Shown piece by piece: positions 50,429 to 60,485 of a stretch of DNA of 64,000 bases (its first letter is position 1; each line of letters begins with the position of its first letter). The DNA is from Prevotella sp. MGM2 (GTDB lineage: Bacteria; Bacteroidota; Bacteroidia; Bacteroidales; Bacteroidaceae): assembly GCF_002933955.1 (NCBI RefSeq), contig NZ_BEWW01000291.1, forward strand, positions 52,559-116,558, given 5' to 3'. Under the pieces are notes generated by a model. It was given only the letters and a program-made list of their open reading frames with translations, searched no databases and was not told the DNA's origin. A program made the position numbers and the translations under genes.

Positions 50429-51214
50429 TTATAAATATTTGAAAATGCTGTGTACCGTAGATGTGGTGGTATTTGCCACTTCTTCGGGAGTTGTTGCATA
50501 AATATGGGCAAGTTTCTCTATGATGATAGGAATGTAAGAAGGTTCGTTGCGTTGTCCGCGATGAGGGGTGGGGGCCAGATAAGGAGCGTCCGTTTCGAGT
50601 ACGATGCGGTTTAGGGGGACTGTATCGGAAAGAGTTTGACAGAGGCCTGATTTTTTAAAAGTGACTACGCCACCGATTCCTAGTGCGAATCGAGGAAAAT
50701 AAGCAAGAAGTTCAGTAGCTTCTTCCGTTGTTCCGCTGAAGCAATGGAAAATGCCTCCGCTTTTCAGTTCGTTGCGTAAGGGAAGAAGGGTATTGATGAT
50801 GTCCCGATGTGCTGACCGGCTGTGGATGATAAGAGGGAGGTTGAATCTTATTGCCCATTCTGCCTGACGTTGGAGTACGGCTATTTGGTCTTCGCGACGA
50901 GATTTGTCCCAGTAAAGATCTATTCCCACTTCACCGATGGCTATGTAGGGATGTTCCGGAGCGTTGAGGAGATTTTCCATGTGGTTGAGCAGCGGTGTAG
51001 GATTGTCTGGGAGCTCCGTTGGGTGCAGTCCTATCATAGGGTGGCAGAAACCAGGGAATTCTCTACACAATTGCAGCATCGGTTCTATGGATGATTCTCC
51101 GATATTAGGGAGCAGAAGGTGCTTGGCTCCGGCTTGTCGGGCGCGTAGGATGACTGCTTGACGGTCGGCGTTAAACTCTTCTGTGTATATGTGGGTGTGG
51201 GTGTCGATGAACAT
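50429..51214 (-). CDS. tatD: TatD family deoxyribonuclease
   Basis: 261 residues. Metal ligands in FIDTHTHIY (HxH at start), GEVGIDLYW (Glu), IIHSR (His), HCFSG (His) and ETDAPYLAP (Asp) form the TatD TIM-barrel site. A metal-dependent 3'-5' DNase; first host gene after the prophage. Confidence 0.93.
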   Translation of the reverse strand: MFIDTHTHIYTEEFNADRQAVILRARQAGAKHLLLPNIGESSIEPMLQLCREFPGFCHPMIGLHPTELPDNPTPLLNHMENLLNAPEHPYIAIGEVGIDLYWDKSRREDQIAVLQRQAEWAIRFNLPLIIHSRSAHRDIINTLLPLRNELKSGGIFHCFSGTTEEATELLAYFPRFALGIGGVVTFKKSGLCQTLSDTVPLNRIVLETDAPYLAPTPHRGQRNEPSYIPIIIEKLAHIYATTPEEVANTTTSTVHSIFKYL

Positions 51215-51328
51215 GGCGGAGGGCAGTTATGGGCCTGAGGACAAATCGTTTTGTTGTGAGAATCAGTTTGTGATGAAACGCCTGTGATTTTCTTTGTATG
51301 GAAAATGAAAGTATTTGCTTGAGACTTT

Positions 51329-52300
51329 TTATTTTTTGCGGTCCAACAATGTTTCTGCGTATTTCCAAAGCGGCTCGATTGTGTTGCTGCACAATTTGAT
51401 ACGTTTCAGAGCGCTGTGTGCCTGATAATAAAAGTTTTCAATGGCCTCACGTGTCAGGTGGTTGATGCCCAGGTTGTTATATATGTCTGTTACGGCTTTT
51501 ATTTTATCGGAGGCGGGCATGTCGTGGGTGCCGAGTAGGGATAGCAGTTGTTCACGCGTGGAATTATCGGCCAGATTAAGGGCGTTGATGAGCAGATATG
51601 TCTTTTTCCCGCAAAGAATGTCACCGCCTGTTTTCTTGCCGAAAACTGTCGGGTCTCCGTAAACATCCAGATAGTCGTCCTGTAGCTGGAATGCCAGGCC
51701 TATTTTCTCAGCAAAGGTGTAGAGGGCTTCTGCATCATCTTCGGGAGCATTGGCCAGCAGGGCACCCGTTTTGGCTGCACATGCCAGAAGCACCGAGGTT
51801 TTGAGGCGTATCATCTCAAGATATTCGTCAATCGTGACATCTGTGCGGCTTTCAAAGTTTATGTCGTATTGTTGTCCTTCACATATTTCGCGTGCCGAGC
51901 GTGCAAAGAGGCGTAAGGCTTCCTCTCTTCTTCCGGTCTGGCATGCCATAATGTGCTCAAAGGCCATGATGAGCATTGTGTCGCCGGAAAGTATGGCTGT
52001 GTTGTCATTCCATTGGCGGTGTACGGTTGGCCGGCCGTGACGCATGTCCGAACGGTCCATCAGGTCGTCGTGCAGTAACGTGTGATTATGGTACATCTCT
52101 ATGCCTACGGCTGCCGGTAGTGCCTGTTTGATGTTTTCCGGACAGTAAAGTCCATAGGTCATGAGGAGCAGGGTGGGGCGCAGTCGTTTGCCTCTGCCTT
52201 CGAGTACGTAACGGATGGGTTCGTAGAGGCCTTTCGGGCTGTTGGGGAAGTTGATGGCTGCTAGTTCCGCCTCAATGTTTTGGAGGAGTTGGTTTGGCAT
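51329..52300 (-). CDS. Polyprenyl (farnesyl/geranylgeranyl-type) diphosphate synthase
   Basis: 323 residues. First Asp-rich motif in LLHDDLMDRSDMRHG, second in FQLQDDYLDVYGD, plus GKRLRP near the N-terminus binding the diphosphate. Condenses isopentenyl diphosphate with allylic diphosphates for isoprenoid chains. Chain length cannot be assigned surely; Bacteroidales copies are usually called ispA-like. Confidence 0.9.
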   Translation of the reverse strand: MPNQLLQNIEAELAAINFPNSPKGLYEPIRYVLEGRGKRLRPTLLLMTYGLYCPENIKQALPAAVGIEMYHNHTLLHDDLMDRSDMRHGRPTVHRQWNDNTAILSGDTMLIMAFEHIMACQTGRREEALRLFARSAREICEGQQYDINFESRTDVTIDEYLEMIRLKTSVLLACAAKTGALLANAPEDDAEALYTFAEKIGLAFQLQDDYLDVYGDPTVFGKKTGGDILCGKKTYLLINALNLADNSTREQLLSLLGTHDMPASDKIKAVTDIYNNLGINHLTREAIENFYYQAHSALKRIKLCSNTIEPLWKYAETLLDRKK

Positions 52301-52358
52301 GTCTTTGTAGTATTGTTTGTTTAAGGACCTGTAGTGGAGTGTCGGATGCGTTCTTTAG

Positions 52359-53159
52359 TCAGTTTATTTCAAAATGAAGAGGGATGCTTACGCGCACGAT
52401 GGCGATGTGGCTGCCTTTCTTGCCTGGCTGCCAACGTGGCATTCGCCGCATAGCGGACATGACCACATTGTCCAGTTCGGGATGGAGTTTTTTGGTTATT
52501 TCGGGTTCGCGTACATAACCTTTCTCATCAACCAGAAATGAGACTTCCATGTCACCCTTTACCTTTTGGTCTATGCACGAGCGGGGATAAGGAACGTTTT
52601 CATCGAGCCACTGCATCAGTGTCTTTATTCCGCCTGGAAATTGTGGCATTTCCTCCACCACCTGTACGGCTGCCAGTTGGGGGCCTTCTACCGGCAGGTC
52701 CGTCCGGTCTGGGTTGTGAAGGGTATCTGCGTCTTCAAAGTCGTGTACGTCTACTGCCGTGAACGTTTCAGGACCGTTTACGCCTATGATGATGTCTTCT
52801 TTTGTCACTTCGATGATTTCCGGTGGCTGTTCCGTCGCTCCTTTAATGGTCGATACAGCCGGCGCTCTTCTCCCGGCGGAGATGCGTTTTATTTCAAATC
52901 CCTGACGTTCGTTCAACTGTTGGAGTTTTTTCAAATCGGCTTGTGCGTTTTCCAGCCCTTGCAACAGCCTGTAGCGCGCATACAAGGAGAGGCCGGCGGG
53001 TATCCCTACGCCTAGCATCAGACCGGCTACAATGACTGTCAGCGCCAGCCGGTAGCGGCGCCCGGCTCCGGCGCGCAGCCGGTAGGCTCCGTAGTCTTTG
53101 TTGCGGTCCTGGAAAATAAGTTCGCACCAGTTCTTTGAAAATAAATCAGAGCTCTTCAC
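52359..53159 (-). CDS. TonB family protein
   Basis: 266 residues from GTG 53159. The open frame extends to 53228, but a minus-strand promoter box TACTTTTG lies at 53214-53221, so that start is excluded. Domains: cytoplasmic stretch (CELIFQDRNKDYGAYRLR), one membrane helix near 45-65, coiled-coil, then C-terminal TonB fold (QFPGGIKTLMQWLDENVPYP, KGDMEVSFLVDEKGYV). Transduces inner-membrane energy to outer-membrane transporters. Confidence 0.88.
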   Translation of the reverse strand: MKSSDLFSKNWCELIFQDRNKDYGAYRLRAGAGRRYRLALTVIVAGLMLGVGIPAGLSLYARYRLLQGLENAQADLKKLQQLNERQGFEIKRISAGRRAPAVSTIKGATEQPPEIIEVTKEDIIIGVNGPETFTAVDVHDFEDADTLHNPDRTDLPVEGPQLAAVQVVEEMPQFPGGIKTLMQWLDENVPYPRSCIDQKVKGDMEVSFLVDEKGYVREPEITKKLHPELDNVVMSAMRRMPRWQPGKKGSHIAIVRVSIPLHFEIN

Positions 53160-53213
53160 GTTTAATCTAATGAAGCAGTGCCCATGAGGGCTGCGTAGCG
53201 TGTAATTATCCTG

Positions 53214-53252
53214 CAAAAGTACGGCCAAAATCTAAATTTAGTAGTAACTTTG
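53214..53252. promoter_or_regulatory. Divergent promoters for tonB-like and porQ genes
   Basis: TACTTTTG on the minus strand (53221-53214) serves the TonB-like gene; TAACTTTG on the plus strand (53245-53252) serves porQ, with ATG at 53274. Confidence 0.75.
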
Positions 53253-53273
53253 TCCATAATTTTTATCGATAAA

Positions 53274-54251
53274 ATGAAAAAAAGCATATTTATTCTCCTG
53301 CTACTTCTTTCGAGGGTGGCGGCAATGGCCCAGGAGGGGCGTTCGGCCTATAATGTGTTGTCGTTGCCCGCTTCTTCCCATGCGGCGGCTTTAGGGGGCG
53401 GCAACATCTCGGTGGTGGAGGACACGCCGTGGGCCGGATGGGCCAATCCTGCGCTTTATTCTTCGGTGAGCGACAATAGTCTCGGCCTTGATTTTATGAC
53501 TTATTTTTCAGACGGCAGCTGGATGGGGGCGCAGTTCGTGAAGGCTTTCGGAGAACGTCATACAGTGGCCTTCAATGCCCAGTATATGCACTACGGTTCT
53601 ATGGACGAGACGGATGGTTCCGGAGTCGTCATCGGAACGTTCACACCCAAGGACATCATTTTCGGAGGAGCTTACAGTTATTTGCTTTCCGACCGTTGGG
53701 CGGGTGGTGCGGCGCTCAAGGCTGTCAGCAGCAATTATGGCGGTTACAGTGCCTTTGCCATTGCCGTTGATTTGGGATTGAATTATTATGACGAAGACCG
53801 TGACCTGTCTCTGTCTGCCACGTTTAACAATGTTGGTGCCCAGCTCAAATCCTTTGACGGGCGTACGGAGCGTGTTCCATTCGACTTCCGTCTTGGATTG
53901 ACCAAAGGAATGGACCATTTGCCCGTCCGCTTTTCCGTCACCATGGCCGATCTCACTCGGTGGAAGACCGATGATTATTTTCATGCCGATGGTGAGAAAC
54001 TCAATTTTGGCAGGAAACTCCTCAACCATTTTGCCGTGGGCCTCGACGTTTTGCCAACGTCTTATCTCTATCTCAGCGCCGGTTATAATTTTCGGCGTGC
54101 CAGTGAACTCAAGGCTGCCGGCAGTGGTCACGGTGCCGGACTGACCTTTGGCGGCGGACTGACATTATCGCGTTTCAAAGCCGGCATTTCCTATGCCCGC
54201 TATCACGTTTCCTCTTCCTCGCTTATGTTTAATGTGGCCTACAGTTTGTAG
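53274..54251 (+). CDS. porQ: Type IX secretion protein PorQ
   Basis: 325 residues with a signal peptide (residues 1-18, cleaved after AMA). Mature start EGRSAYNVLSLPASSHAAALGG matches PorQ; the rest is alternating amphipathic strands of an outer-membrane barrel ending in MFNVAYSL. PorQ anchors components of the PorU attachment complex for T9SS cargo. ATG 53274 fits the promoter. Confidence 0.9.
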   Translation: MKKSIFILLLLLSRVAAMAQEGRSAYNVLSLPASSHAAALGGGNISVVEDTPWAGWANPALYSSVSDNSLGLDFMTYFSDGSWMGAQFVKAFGERHTVAFNAQYMHYGSMDETDGSGVVIGTFTPKDIIFGGAYSYLLSDRWAGGAALKAVSSNYGGYSAFAIAVDLGLNYYDEDRDLSLSATFNNVGAQLKSFDGRTERVPFDFRLGLTKGMDHLPVRFSVTMADLTRWKTDDYFHADGEKLNFGRKLLNHFAVGLDVLPTSYLYLSAGYNFRRASELKAAGSGHGAGLTFGGGLTLSRFKAGISYARYHVSSSSLMFNVAYSL

Positions 54252-54284
54252 GTATATGTTCTTTGCGGCTATATTTTAACACAA

Positions 54285-54359
54285 TTTGTTTTCCGCCGGA
54301 ATATGTTGTATCTTTGTAACTGCTAAGCGGGGCTTCCTACATGGAATCCCCGCTTTTTC
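54285..54359 (+). ncRNA. Short promoter-hairpin unit, copy 1
   Basis: TTTG (54285-54288), 20-nt spacer, TATCTTTG (54309-54316), then a hairpin AGCGGGG..TTCC/GGAA..CCCCGCT (54326-54354) and TTTTT. The promoter and flank match copy 2 at 63889 (TTTTAACACAATTTG, TTTCCGC.GGAA), but stem sequences differ. Predicts a small RNA of about 40 nt. Confidence 0.65.
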
Positions 54360-54823
54360 AATGTTTTCAGGGACTGTTCCGGTGGTTTTATGTTGTATTT
54401 TCGCCCTGAATTCCCCGTATTGCAATTTAAATTCCAAGTATTCGTGTTAAAATTCCAATAAGGACTTTTCCTCACCCAATACTTACAACCTATATTTTAA
54501 CACTCCGAAATGTAACGAAAGGTTAAAAATGTTAATGTCGTGTTCCCGAAAATGTCCTTAGCGGGTGCATGCCTGTGAAAGATCAGATAAAAAGTTGTTC
54601 CAATCTATTTCAAATGTATATTTTCATTATTTTTGCCCTCAAAAGCCAGTCATTATTACCTTCCCGAAAAAGACCGCTGTAACCATACTTCTGTTTTTTT
54701 CGCAAAAAGTCCAATAAAAATGTCACAAAACATCTCCCTCGTGTGTTATTGATATAGAAGGGCAACACAAATAGCCGGTTTACCAGCAACGGCATTTCCG
54801 CTCCTGCACCACCTTTAACACTC
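54360..54823. promoter_or_regulatory. Leader region of the ECF sigma gene
   Basis: AT-rich, no genes. TATTTTTG at 54628-54635 is a promoter-like box for the sigma factor operon, about 190 bp before its start. Confidence 0.45.
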
Positions 54824-55336
54824 ATGCACTCCCGGAAGTTTCAAGACCAATGTATCAACCTCGCTCCACGGCTGTATCGCATAGCCTTTGCCATCCTGAA
54901 CAACTCTCAAGATGCAGAGGATGCCGTACAGGACACTTACCTCAAGTTGTGGAAAATTACGGACCGTCTGGAACTGATGGAAAATCCCGAGGCGTTCTTT
55001 GCCACAACCGTCAGGAACACTTGTCTCAACATGCTGCGCCTACGGCGGCAGGAAGAACAGCTTGAATACATGGAGAACATACCTGACACCGCAGACCGTA
55101 CAGGAGAAGTGAAAGAGCGCGGCCTCTGGCACCGGCTGCTGGACAGGCTCAACTCTCAAACAAAACGTATTGTCGTGTTAAGGCATGTAGGGGAATACTC
55201 CACACGCGACATTGCAGAAATGACAGGCGAGACGGAGGCCAACGTACGCACACTGCTCTACAGGGGCCGGCGAAAACTCAAAGAGGATTATCTGAGAACA
55301 CAAAACACTAAAACAACATATATCAGCCATCATTAA
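54824..55336 (+). CDS. ECF-type RNA polymerase sigma factor
   Basis: 170 residues. Region 2 (LYRIAFAILNNSQDAEDAVQDTYLKLW) and region 4 (LLDRLNSQTKRIVVLRHVGEYSTRDIAEMTGETEANVRTLLYRGRRKL in parts) are complete. Followed 11 bp later by an anti-sigma-like membrane protein. Regulated genes probably include the next two. Confidence 0.93.
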   Translation: MHSRKFQDQCINLAPRLYRIAFAILNNSQDAEDAVQDTYLKLWKITDRLELMENPEAFFATTVRNTCLNMLRLRRQEEQLEYMENIPDTADRTGEVKERGLWHRLLDRLNSQTKRIVVLRHVGEYSTRDIAEMTGETEANVRTLLYRGRRKLKEDYLRTQNTKTTYISHH

Positions 55337-55347
55337 ATGACACGCAC

Positions 55348-55803
55348 ATGATTATCACTCCCGAAATAGCCATCCGGCTTCTGGACAAATACTATGCTGG
55401 CACGACGACAGTGGAGGAGGAACAGGTCTTACAGCATTTCCTGTTTTCGGAGAACTGCCCTGAATCACTCTTTGCCGACAGGGAAATCATGCGGATACTC
55501 TCATGTCCGGCCGAAGTAAATGTACCGGACGGATTAGAGCAACGTATCATGAAAAAGCTAAGGCGCCGCCGTTTCAACCTGCGGCTTTTCACGATTCCAA
55601 CGGGAATGGCAGCCGCAATAGCCGCTTTGTTCGTCTTCGTCAACATGACGCGCCATCTGCCGTTGAGAACCATCTACACGGATACCTGCGACACTCCTCA
55701 GGAAGCCGTTGTAGAAACACAGAAAACACTCGTCTATATCTCTCATAACATCAACATCGGACTGGAAGAAATGGACGATGAATTAGGCGGTCCCTGCCCC
55801 TGA
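55348..55803 (+). CDS. Probable anti-sigma factor, single-pass
   Basis: 151 residues. N-terminal cytoplasmic part (LLDKYYAGTTTVEEEQVL) as in Bacteroidetes anti-sigma proteins, one membrane helix near residues 88-105 (IPTGMAAAIAALFVFVNM), short outer domain. Gene order sigma then anti-sigma is standard. Confidence 0.75.
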   Translation: MIITPEIAIRLLDKYYAGTTTVEEEQVLQHFLFSENCPESLFADREIMRILSCPAEVNVPDGLEQRIMKKLRRRRFNLRLFTIPTGMAAAIAALFVFVNMTRHLPLRTIYTDTCDTPQEAVVETQKTLVYISHNINIGLEEMDDELGGPCP

Positions 55804-55859
55804 AAATCATATTGCCGAAATGACTCCGTTACCAACATATCCCTTTACAACCTGCAGTT

Positions 55860-56390
55860 ATGAAAATACGTTTATTATTCCTCTTCTGCCTTTTGACGAT
55901 GCTACCGACAGAAAACCGGGCCTTGTCACCCCGTGCAGCTGAAAAGCCAACATTCACACTCACTGAGGGAGGTGCCAAAGTCTACTACTCTTTTGACCAC
56001 TATGCTGAAAATCCCAAAATGTCGCGTTCGTTCATTTCGGGCGAAATGCTCAAAGTTGCCAGTCATTCAAAACTCTGGAAGTCGTCGGCTTGGAGCATTT
56101 CCAGCGTGGCCAACCGCCTCACAAGCGTGCTGAGCCTCCACACACACAGTATGTCAACTACAAAAAAAGTTCAGGAAGACATGAAAAAGGTGTCGAAAAT
56201 AAAAGCCTATGAACTTTATATGCAAACTTATTGGAATGACATCAAACTTATTGTCTTCTGTCACCGTGGAAAAGGAAAGGTCATAGAAGAACTGCTTATA
56301 TTCAAATTCCGCAGCAACTACTGTTCGCGCGTCATGCAACTCACGGGCAAAATACAACCGGAAGACATAACGAATATCATCAAAAAGTAA
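55860..56390 (+). CDS. DUF4252 domain protein
   Basis: 176 residues with a signal peptide (LLFLFCLLTMLPTENRA). The rest has the DUF4252 pattern including IVFCHRGKGKVIEELLIFKF near the end. Envelope protein of unknown function, commonly found beside ECF sigma operons in Bacteroidales. Confidence 0.75.
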   Translation: MKIRLLFLFCLLTMLPTENRALSPRAAEKPTFTLTEGGAKVYYSFDHYAENPKMSRSFISGEMLKVASHSKLWKSSAWSISSVANRLTSVLSLHTHSMSTTKKVQEDMKKVSKIKAYELYMQTYWNDIKLIVFCHRGKGKVIEELLIFKFRSNYCSRVMQLTGKIQPEDITNIIKK

Positions 56391-56426
56391 TCACTAGTTG
56401 TTTTCACACCTTTTTATTCTGTCGGG

Positions 56427-56463
56427 AAAGCCGGGCACAGCGGTGTCCGGCCCTGGCTTTTTT
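56427..56463 (+). terminator. Terminator of the sigma operon
   Basis: AAAGCCGGGC pairs with GGCC.TGGCTTT (56427-56460), then TTTT. Confidence 0.8.
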
Positions 56464-56808
56464 ATGGTTGATGTCATGACTTCTCCGCGTATTCCAGCCG
56501 TTTCCCATCCTTTTTTCCTCAAGAATCCTCTATTACAATTCAAACTCAAAGTATTGGAACTCGAAAAACACTTCTCTGGAAATACCAACAAAGGGCAAGG
56601 GTAAAAAGACAAGCTTTCCCAACGGAATAACATCTGCACATGACAACTCTAACAGAACGGGAAAGGCCAATGGCATAGAACGGCAGAAAGACAAAGTTGG
56701 GTGAACGAGGCGGCACCAAGTCCGTTTAATTGCGATTGAAATGAGGTTTTAAGTCTCGAAAACCAACAAAAACAAACGGGTTTACTTTTTCTACTCACTC
56801 ATTTGCAT

Positions 56809-56816
56809 TATCTTTG
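56809..56816 (+). promoter_or_regulatory. Promoter of efp
   Basis: TATCTTTG followed by C, 39 bp before ATG 56855. The 340 bp before it hold no gene. Confidence 0.75.
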
Positions 56817-56854
56817 CACCGCAAAAAGTAAATATATAAAATATTTAAACACTC

Positions 56855-57421
56855 ATGATCAAATCACAAGACATTAAAAAGGGTACGTGCATCCGTTTGG
56901 ATGGGAAGCTCTATTTCTGTATTGACTTTCTCCACGTTAAGCCCGGAAAGGGCAACACCATCATGCGCACAACACTGAAGGATGTCGTGTCCGGACGCGT
57001 GCTGGAAAAACGCTTCAACATTGGTGAGGCTCTTGAGGACGTTCGCGTGGAACGCCGCCCGTTCCAATACCTCTACATGGAAGGTCAGGATTACATCTTC
57101 ATGAACCAGGAAACGTTTGACCAAGTGCCCATTGCCAAAGATCTTATTACGGGCGTGGACTTTATGAAGGAAGGTGACGTTGTAGAGGTCGTAAGCGATG
57201 CTTCTACCGAGACGATCCTTTATGCCGAAATGCCGGTAAAAACACAATTGAAGATCACCTACACGGAACCGGGCCTGAAAGGCGACACCGCCACCAACAC
57301 AACGAAACCGGCTACGCTCGAAACCGGTGCGGAAGTGCGTGTTCCTCTCTTTATCAATGAAGGCGAAACAATCGAAGTGGACACGCGCGACGGTTCTTAT
57401 GTCAACCGTGTAAAAGCGTAA
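56855..57421 (+). CDS. efp: Elongation factor P
   Basis: 188 residues, full length. KOW-like N-terminal domain with the modification-loop HVKPGKGNTIMR (Lys at the tip), two OB domains, and C-terminal DTRDGSYVNRVKA. EF-P relieves ribosome stalling at proline runs. Own promoter and terminator. Confidence 0.97.
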   Translation: MIKSQDIKKGTCIRLDGKLYFCIDFLHVKPGKGNTIMRTTLKDVVSGRVLEKRFNIGEALEDVRVERRPFQYLYMEGQDYIFMNQETFDQVPIAKDLITGVDFMKEGDVVEVVSDASTETILYAEMPVKTQLKITYTEPGLKGDTATNTTKPATLETGAEVRVPLFINEGETIEVDTRDGSYVNRVKA

Positions 57422-57453
57422 ATGGCGCGTTTCATTCACTCATATTTCAATAG

Positions 57454-57498
57454 AATCCCTGCCGTCCGGTAAATAAACTCACCCGTCCGGCAGGGATT
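57454..57498 (+). terminator. Terminator of efp
   Basis: AATCCCTGCCG (57454-57464) pairs with CGGCAGGGATT (57488-57498). Confidence 0.75.
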
Positions 57499-57539
57499 AA
57501 TCGTTAAACTGACTGCATATTACATAGCTGAACGTTTTC

Positions 57540-58556
57540 ATGAAACCTGCTACCCGACAATCTAACATGGAACTGCTACGCATCATAGCCATGCTGATGG
57601 TGCTGACGCTACATGCCACTTATGAGACTTTCCGTTATCCACGTGCCGCATACGTCAGTGAAGAGCCATTGTCATGGCTGGGTATCATCACAACAGGTAC
57701 AGCATGTATAGGATGTGTCGATATTTTCGTACTGATAACCGGTTGGTTCGGCATCAGGTTCAAGGTACGTAACATATTGCGGTTAGTCTTCCAAGTGGCT
57801 TTTGCCGTAACCATAGCATTACTGGCCCTCACACTTTGGCAGGGAGAGGTTCCGGCCGGACTGCTAAGCATCCTTAAAATGTATTATGGCTATTGGTTTG
57901 TCAACAGTTATCTGATACTGTATCTGCTCTCGCCGGTACTCAATGCCTTTGTGGAACATTGCGACGAAATGGACTTGCGAAAATTCCTCCTGACTTTTTA
58001 CGCATTTGTTGTTCCGGCCTCATTCATCTTTTCTGATTTGAACAGAGGTTTTGCTGCTGTGCCTTTCATTGGATTATATCTGTTGGGACGTTACGTCCGT
58101 CTTTACATGGCACCTCGACTATCAGCATGTCCGCGCTCATATTTTCTGTATTTCTGGACCGGATGTATTGTCCTTTCGGCACTGACACTATGGACGGCAG
58201 GTTTCGCCCCACAAATTGTAATAGGTGCGCTTGTACCGATGGCAACGGCCTATACCAATCCGATTACCATAGCTTCAGGAGTAGCTCTGTTGCTTTATTT
58301 TTCCCGTATTCATTTTACGAGCCGAATTGTCAACTGGTTGGCGGCAGGTAGTTTTATGGCTTACCTCACACACCAGCAAGTGTTAGTGAGGCCTTATTAT
58401 TTTGAAATCATTCGCAGATTTGACAACCAGTTTGCCACCTCCCTTTTTATCTTAGCAACATTCGGCACCATCTGCCTGATTTTTATCCTTTCCGTTTGCC
58501 TGGATAATATTCGGCTATTGGCATGGAAAAGCATAGAACGGTTATTCCGGCATTAA
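57540..58556 (+). CDS. Acyltransferase 3 family membrane protein
   Basis: 338 residues, about ten membrane segments. N-terminal RQSNMELLRIIAMLMVLTLHA with the conserved His, and IFVLITGWFGI, are the family marks. Such proteins O-acetylate or succinylate surface polysaccharides. Substrate unknown; stands alone. Confidence 0.85.
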   Translation: MKPATRQSNMELLRIIAMLMVLTLHATYETFRYPRAAYVSEEPLSWLGIITTGTACIGCVDIFVLITGWFGIRFKVRNILRLVFQVAFAVTIALLALTLWQGEVPAGLLSILKMYYGYWFVNSYLILYLLSPVLNAFVEHCDEMDLRKFLLTFYAFVVPASFIFSDLNRGFAAVPFIGLYLLGRYVRLYMAPRLSACPRSYFLYFWTGCIVLSALTLWTAGFAPQIVIGALVPMATAYTNPITIASGVALLLYFSRIHFTSRIVNWLAAGSFMAYLTHQQVLVRPYYFEIIRRFDNQFATSLFILATFGTICLIFILSVCLDNIRLLAWKSIERLFRH

Positions 58557-58640
58557 TCTGCCGGAATTAGCATAAAATATAAAAAGGGAACTTTCTTAAT
58601 ACACTCTTTTCATCTCGTCCACCCGTCAGAACTTTGATTA

Positions 58641-58925
58641 TCATTTGGACGGAATATCCTCAAAGTCTACATATTCTCCTTCATTCTTTTCGAAGAATTT
58701 CCCATTGTCATTGCGGTGATTTTGTGTACCATCGGCTGTACCGGACGACGGATTTCCGGCCTTACGGGTGGTCTTTTTCTTTTTCCTCGGCCCTTCACCG
58801 TTTATCGTTTGCCTGAAAGCGTTGGCCGATCGGCGTATACTGAATAAAATTCGCAGTAATCCCATAACCGCGGCAATAAAAATAAATACGACTCCTAACA
58901 GGAGCAGAGATAAACAACCATACAT
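58641..58925 (-). CDS. DUF4834 family protein
   Basis: 94 residues: hydrophobic N-terminal segment (LSLLLLGVVFIFIAAVMGLLRIL) and a Lys-rich then acidic tail ending EGEYVDFEDIPSK, typical of DUF4834. Small inner-membrane protein beside the phospholipid genes. Confidence 0.85.
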   Translation of the reverse strand: MYGCLSLLLLGVVFIFIAAVMGLLRILFSIRRSANAFRQTINGEGPRKKKKTTRKAGNPSSGTADGTQNHRNDNGKFFEKNEGEYVDFEDIPSK

Positions 58926-58943
58926 AGCAGATAAAATCGTTAG

Positions 58944-59657
58944 TTAAGCGTTGCGTTTCATTATGTTTGCTCCCATGGAAAGAAGCACATAAAGCACGAT
59001 GATATAGGCAAAAGCAACCCAACCGAAGAAAATGAGCAAAAGAAAGGCTGCAAGAATAAAAGAGTAGCGCAAGACATTTCCATGCCATCCGAAATTCTTG
59101 AATTTTAGGGCAAACATGGGAATCTCAGCTACTAAAAGGAAACTTGAGACTAGAATACCTGACAATAAGATCCATAGAGCAGATGGCATGACAGTCAACC
59201 AATCATGTGCACCATACGCTAATGCTCCCCAAAAAAGGGCATTGGCTGGCGTAGGTAAACCAATGAACGATGTCGATTGACGTTCATCCAAATTGAATTT
59301 GGCCAGACGCAATGCGGAAAAGGCAGCAAGGATAAATGCAACGAATGGCAGAAAATCCGCAACGGGCGAGCCAACTGAAGCATTTGGAGTAACTTCGCTC
59401 AAAAGAGCAAAAACAACTGATGCCGGCGCCATTCCGAAGGTAATGCAGTCAGCCAAGGAATCGAGTTCCTTACCAATAGGTGAAGATACTTTCAGCAAAC
59501 GGGCCATGAAACCATCAAAAAAATCGAAGACAGCACCTCCTACAATAAAAGCCAAAGCAAGATCATAACGCGCTACTGGCTGCAAAACGAAATAAGTGGC
59601 AATACACCCGCAGATTAAATTACAACAAGTAATCGTATTAGGAATATGACGTTTCAT
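58944..59657 (-). CDS. pssA: CDP-diacylglycerol--serine O-phosphatidyltransferase
   Basis: 237 residues, multi-pass. The CDP-alcohol phosphatidyltransferase motif is visible in DFFDGFMARLLKVSSPIGKE and the following LDSLAD. Makes phosphatidylserine from CDP-diacylglycerol and serine. Precedes DUF4834; follows psd on the same strand. Confidence 0.93.
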   Translation of the reverse strand: MKRHIPNTITCCNLICGCIATYFVLQPVARYDLALAFIVGGAVFDFFDGFMARLLKVSSPIGKELDSLADCITFGMAPASVVFALLSEVTPNASVGSPVADFLPFVAFILAAFSALRLAKFNLDERQSTSFIGLPTPANALFWGALAYGAHDWLTVMPSALWILLSGILVSSFLLVAEIPMFALKFKNFGWHGNVLRYSFILAAFLLLIFFGWVAFAYIIVLYVLLSMGANIMKRNA

Positions 59658-59752
59658 AATGAAATATTCTTGATTTCTTTAAACGGAAAAACGGCGATAC
59701 GGACATTTTAAATTGAAGCATATCCGCTCTTCTTTCAGTATGCCCACATAAA

Positions 59753-60445
59753 TTATTTCAAGTGGGCAAGGATTGTCTGATTACCAACAGTACGCTGTCC
59801 GAGCTTAACAAGTATTTCTGTGTCAAGCGGCAAATAAACATCAACGCGAGACCCAAACTTTATGAAACCCAAATGTTCATCAATAAAACAGTCCTCACCG
59901 GCGTGGGCATAAGTAACAATACGCCGTGCAACGGCACCGGCAACTTGACGCACAAGAATTTCTTTTCCGGCTGGGGTAGCAATGACCACCGTAGAGCGTT
60001 CATTTTCCGTACTGGCTTTAGGTAGCCAGGCTTTATGGAAATTGCCGTTATGGTGTTCCACCATTTTCACCACACCGTCTACGGGAAACCAATTTGCATG
60101 AACATTAGTAACGGACATGAATACCGATACCATTATGCGGCGGTCATGGAAATATTCGTTTTCCTCCACTTCTTCGATCACCACTACCTTGCCGTCAGCG
60201 GGAGCAACGACAGCTTTCTCCGTATTGCCGTTAAAGATGCGGATAGGACATCGGAAGAAATTCACAACGACCAGATAAACGGACAATGTTACGACCAATA
60301 CGAAGTAAAAAGGCCAAAGCGTGATGCCGTGAAGGAAATAATATAGCAAACCGTTAATAACCAACAAAGCCAAGCCACTTGCCCAAAGCGTGTTTCTGCC
60401 TTCACTGTGTAATCTCGGCTTTCTGATTTTTTTTATTCTTCCCAT
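59753..60445 (-). CDS. psd: Phosphatidylserine decarboxylase proenzyme
   Basis: 230 residues, short (PSD-II/A type) form. [13 protein letters not shown] marks the core; [12 protein letters not shown] is the histidine site, and [12 protein letters not shown] contains the Gly-Ser cleavage that forms the pyruvoyl group. Two N-terminal membrane helices. Converts phosphatidylserine to phosphatidylethanolamine. Confidence 0.93.
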   Translation of the reverse strand: MGRIKKIRKPRLHSEGRNTLWASGLALLVINGLLYYFLHGITLWPFYFVLVVTLSVYLVVVNFFRCPIRIFNGNTEKAVVAPADGKVVVIEEVEENEYFHDRRIMVSVFMSVTNVHANWFPVDGVVKMVEHHNGNFHKAWLPKASTENERSTVVIATPAGKEILVRQVAGAVARRIVTYAHAGEDCFIDEHLGFIKFGSRVDVYLPLDTEILVKLGQRTVGNQTILAHLK

Positions 60446-60485
60446 GCTTTTTGTCTGGAGGTTCTATAAGAGTTTATATTTTTTG

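Noticed and set aside
53160..53228. Longer TonB N-terminus
   Set aside because: A minus-strand promoter box at 53214-53221 lies within it; GTG 53159 gives the expected family start.
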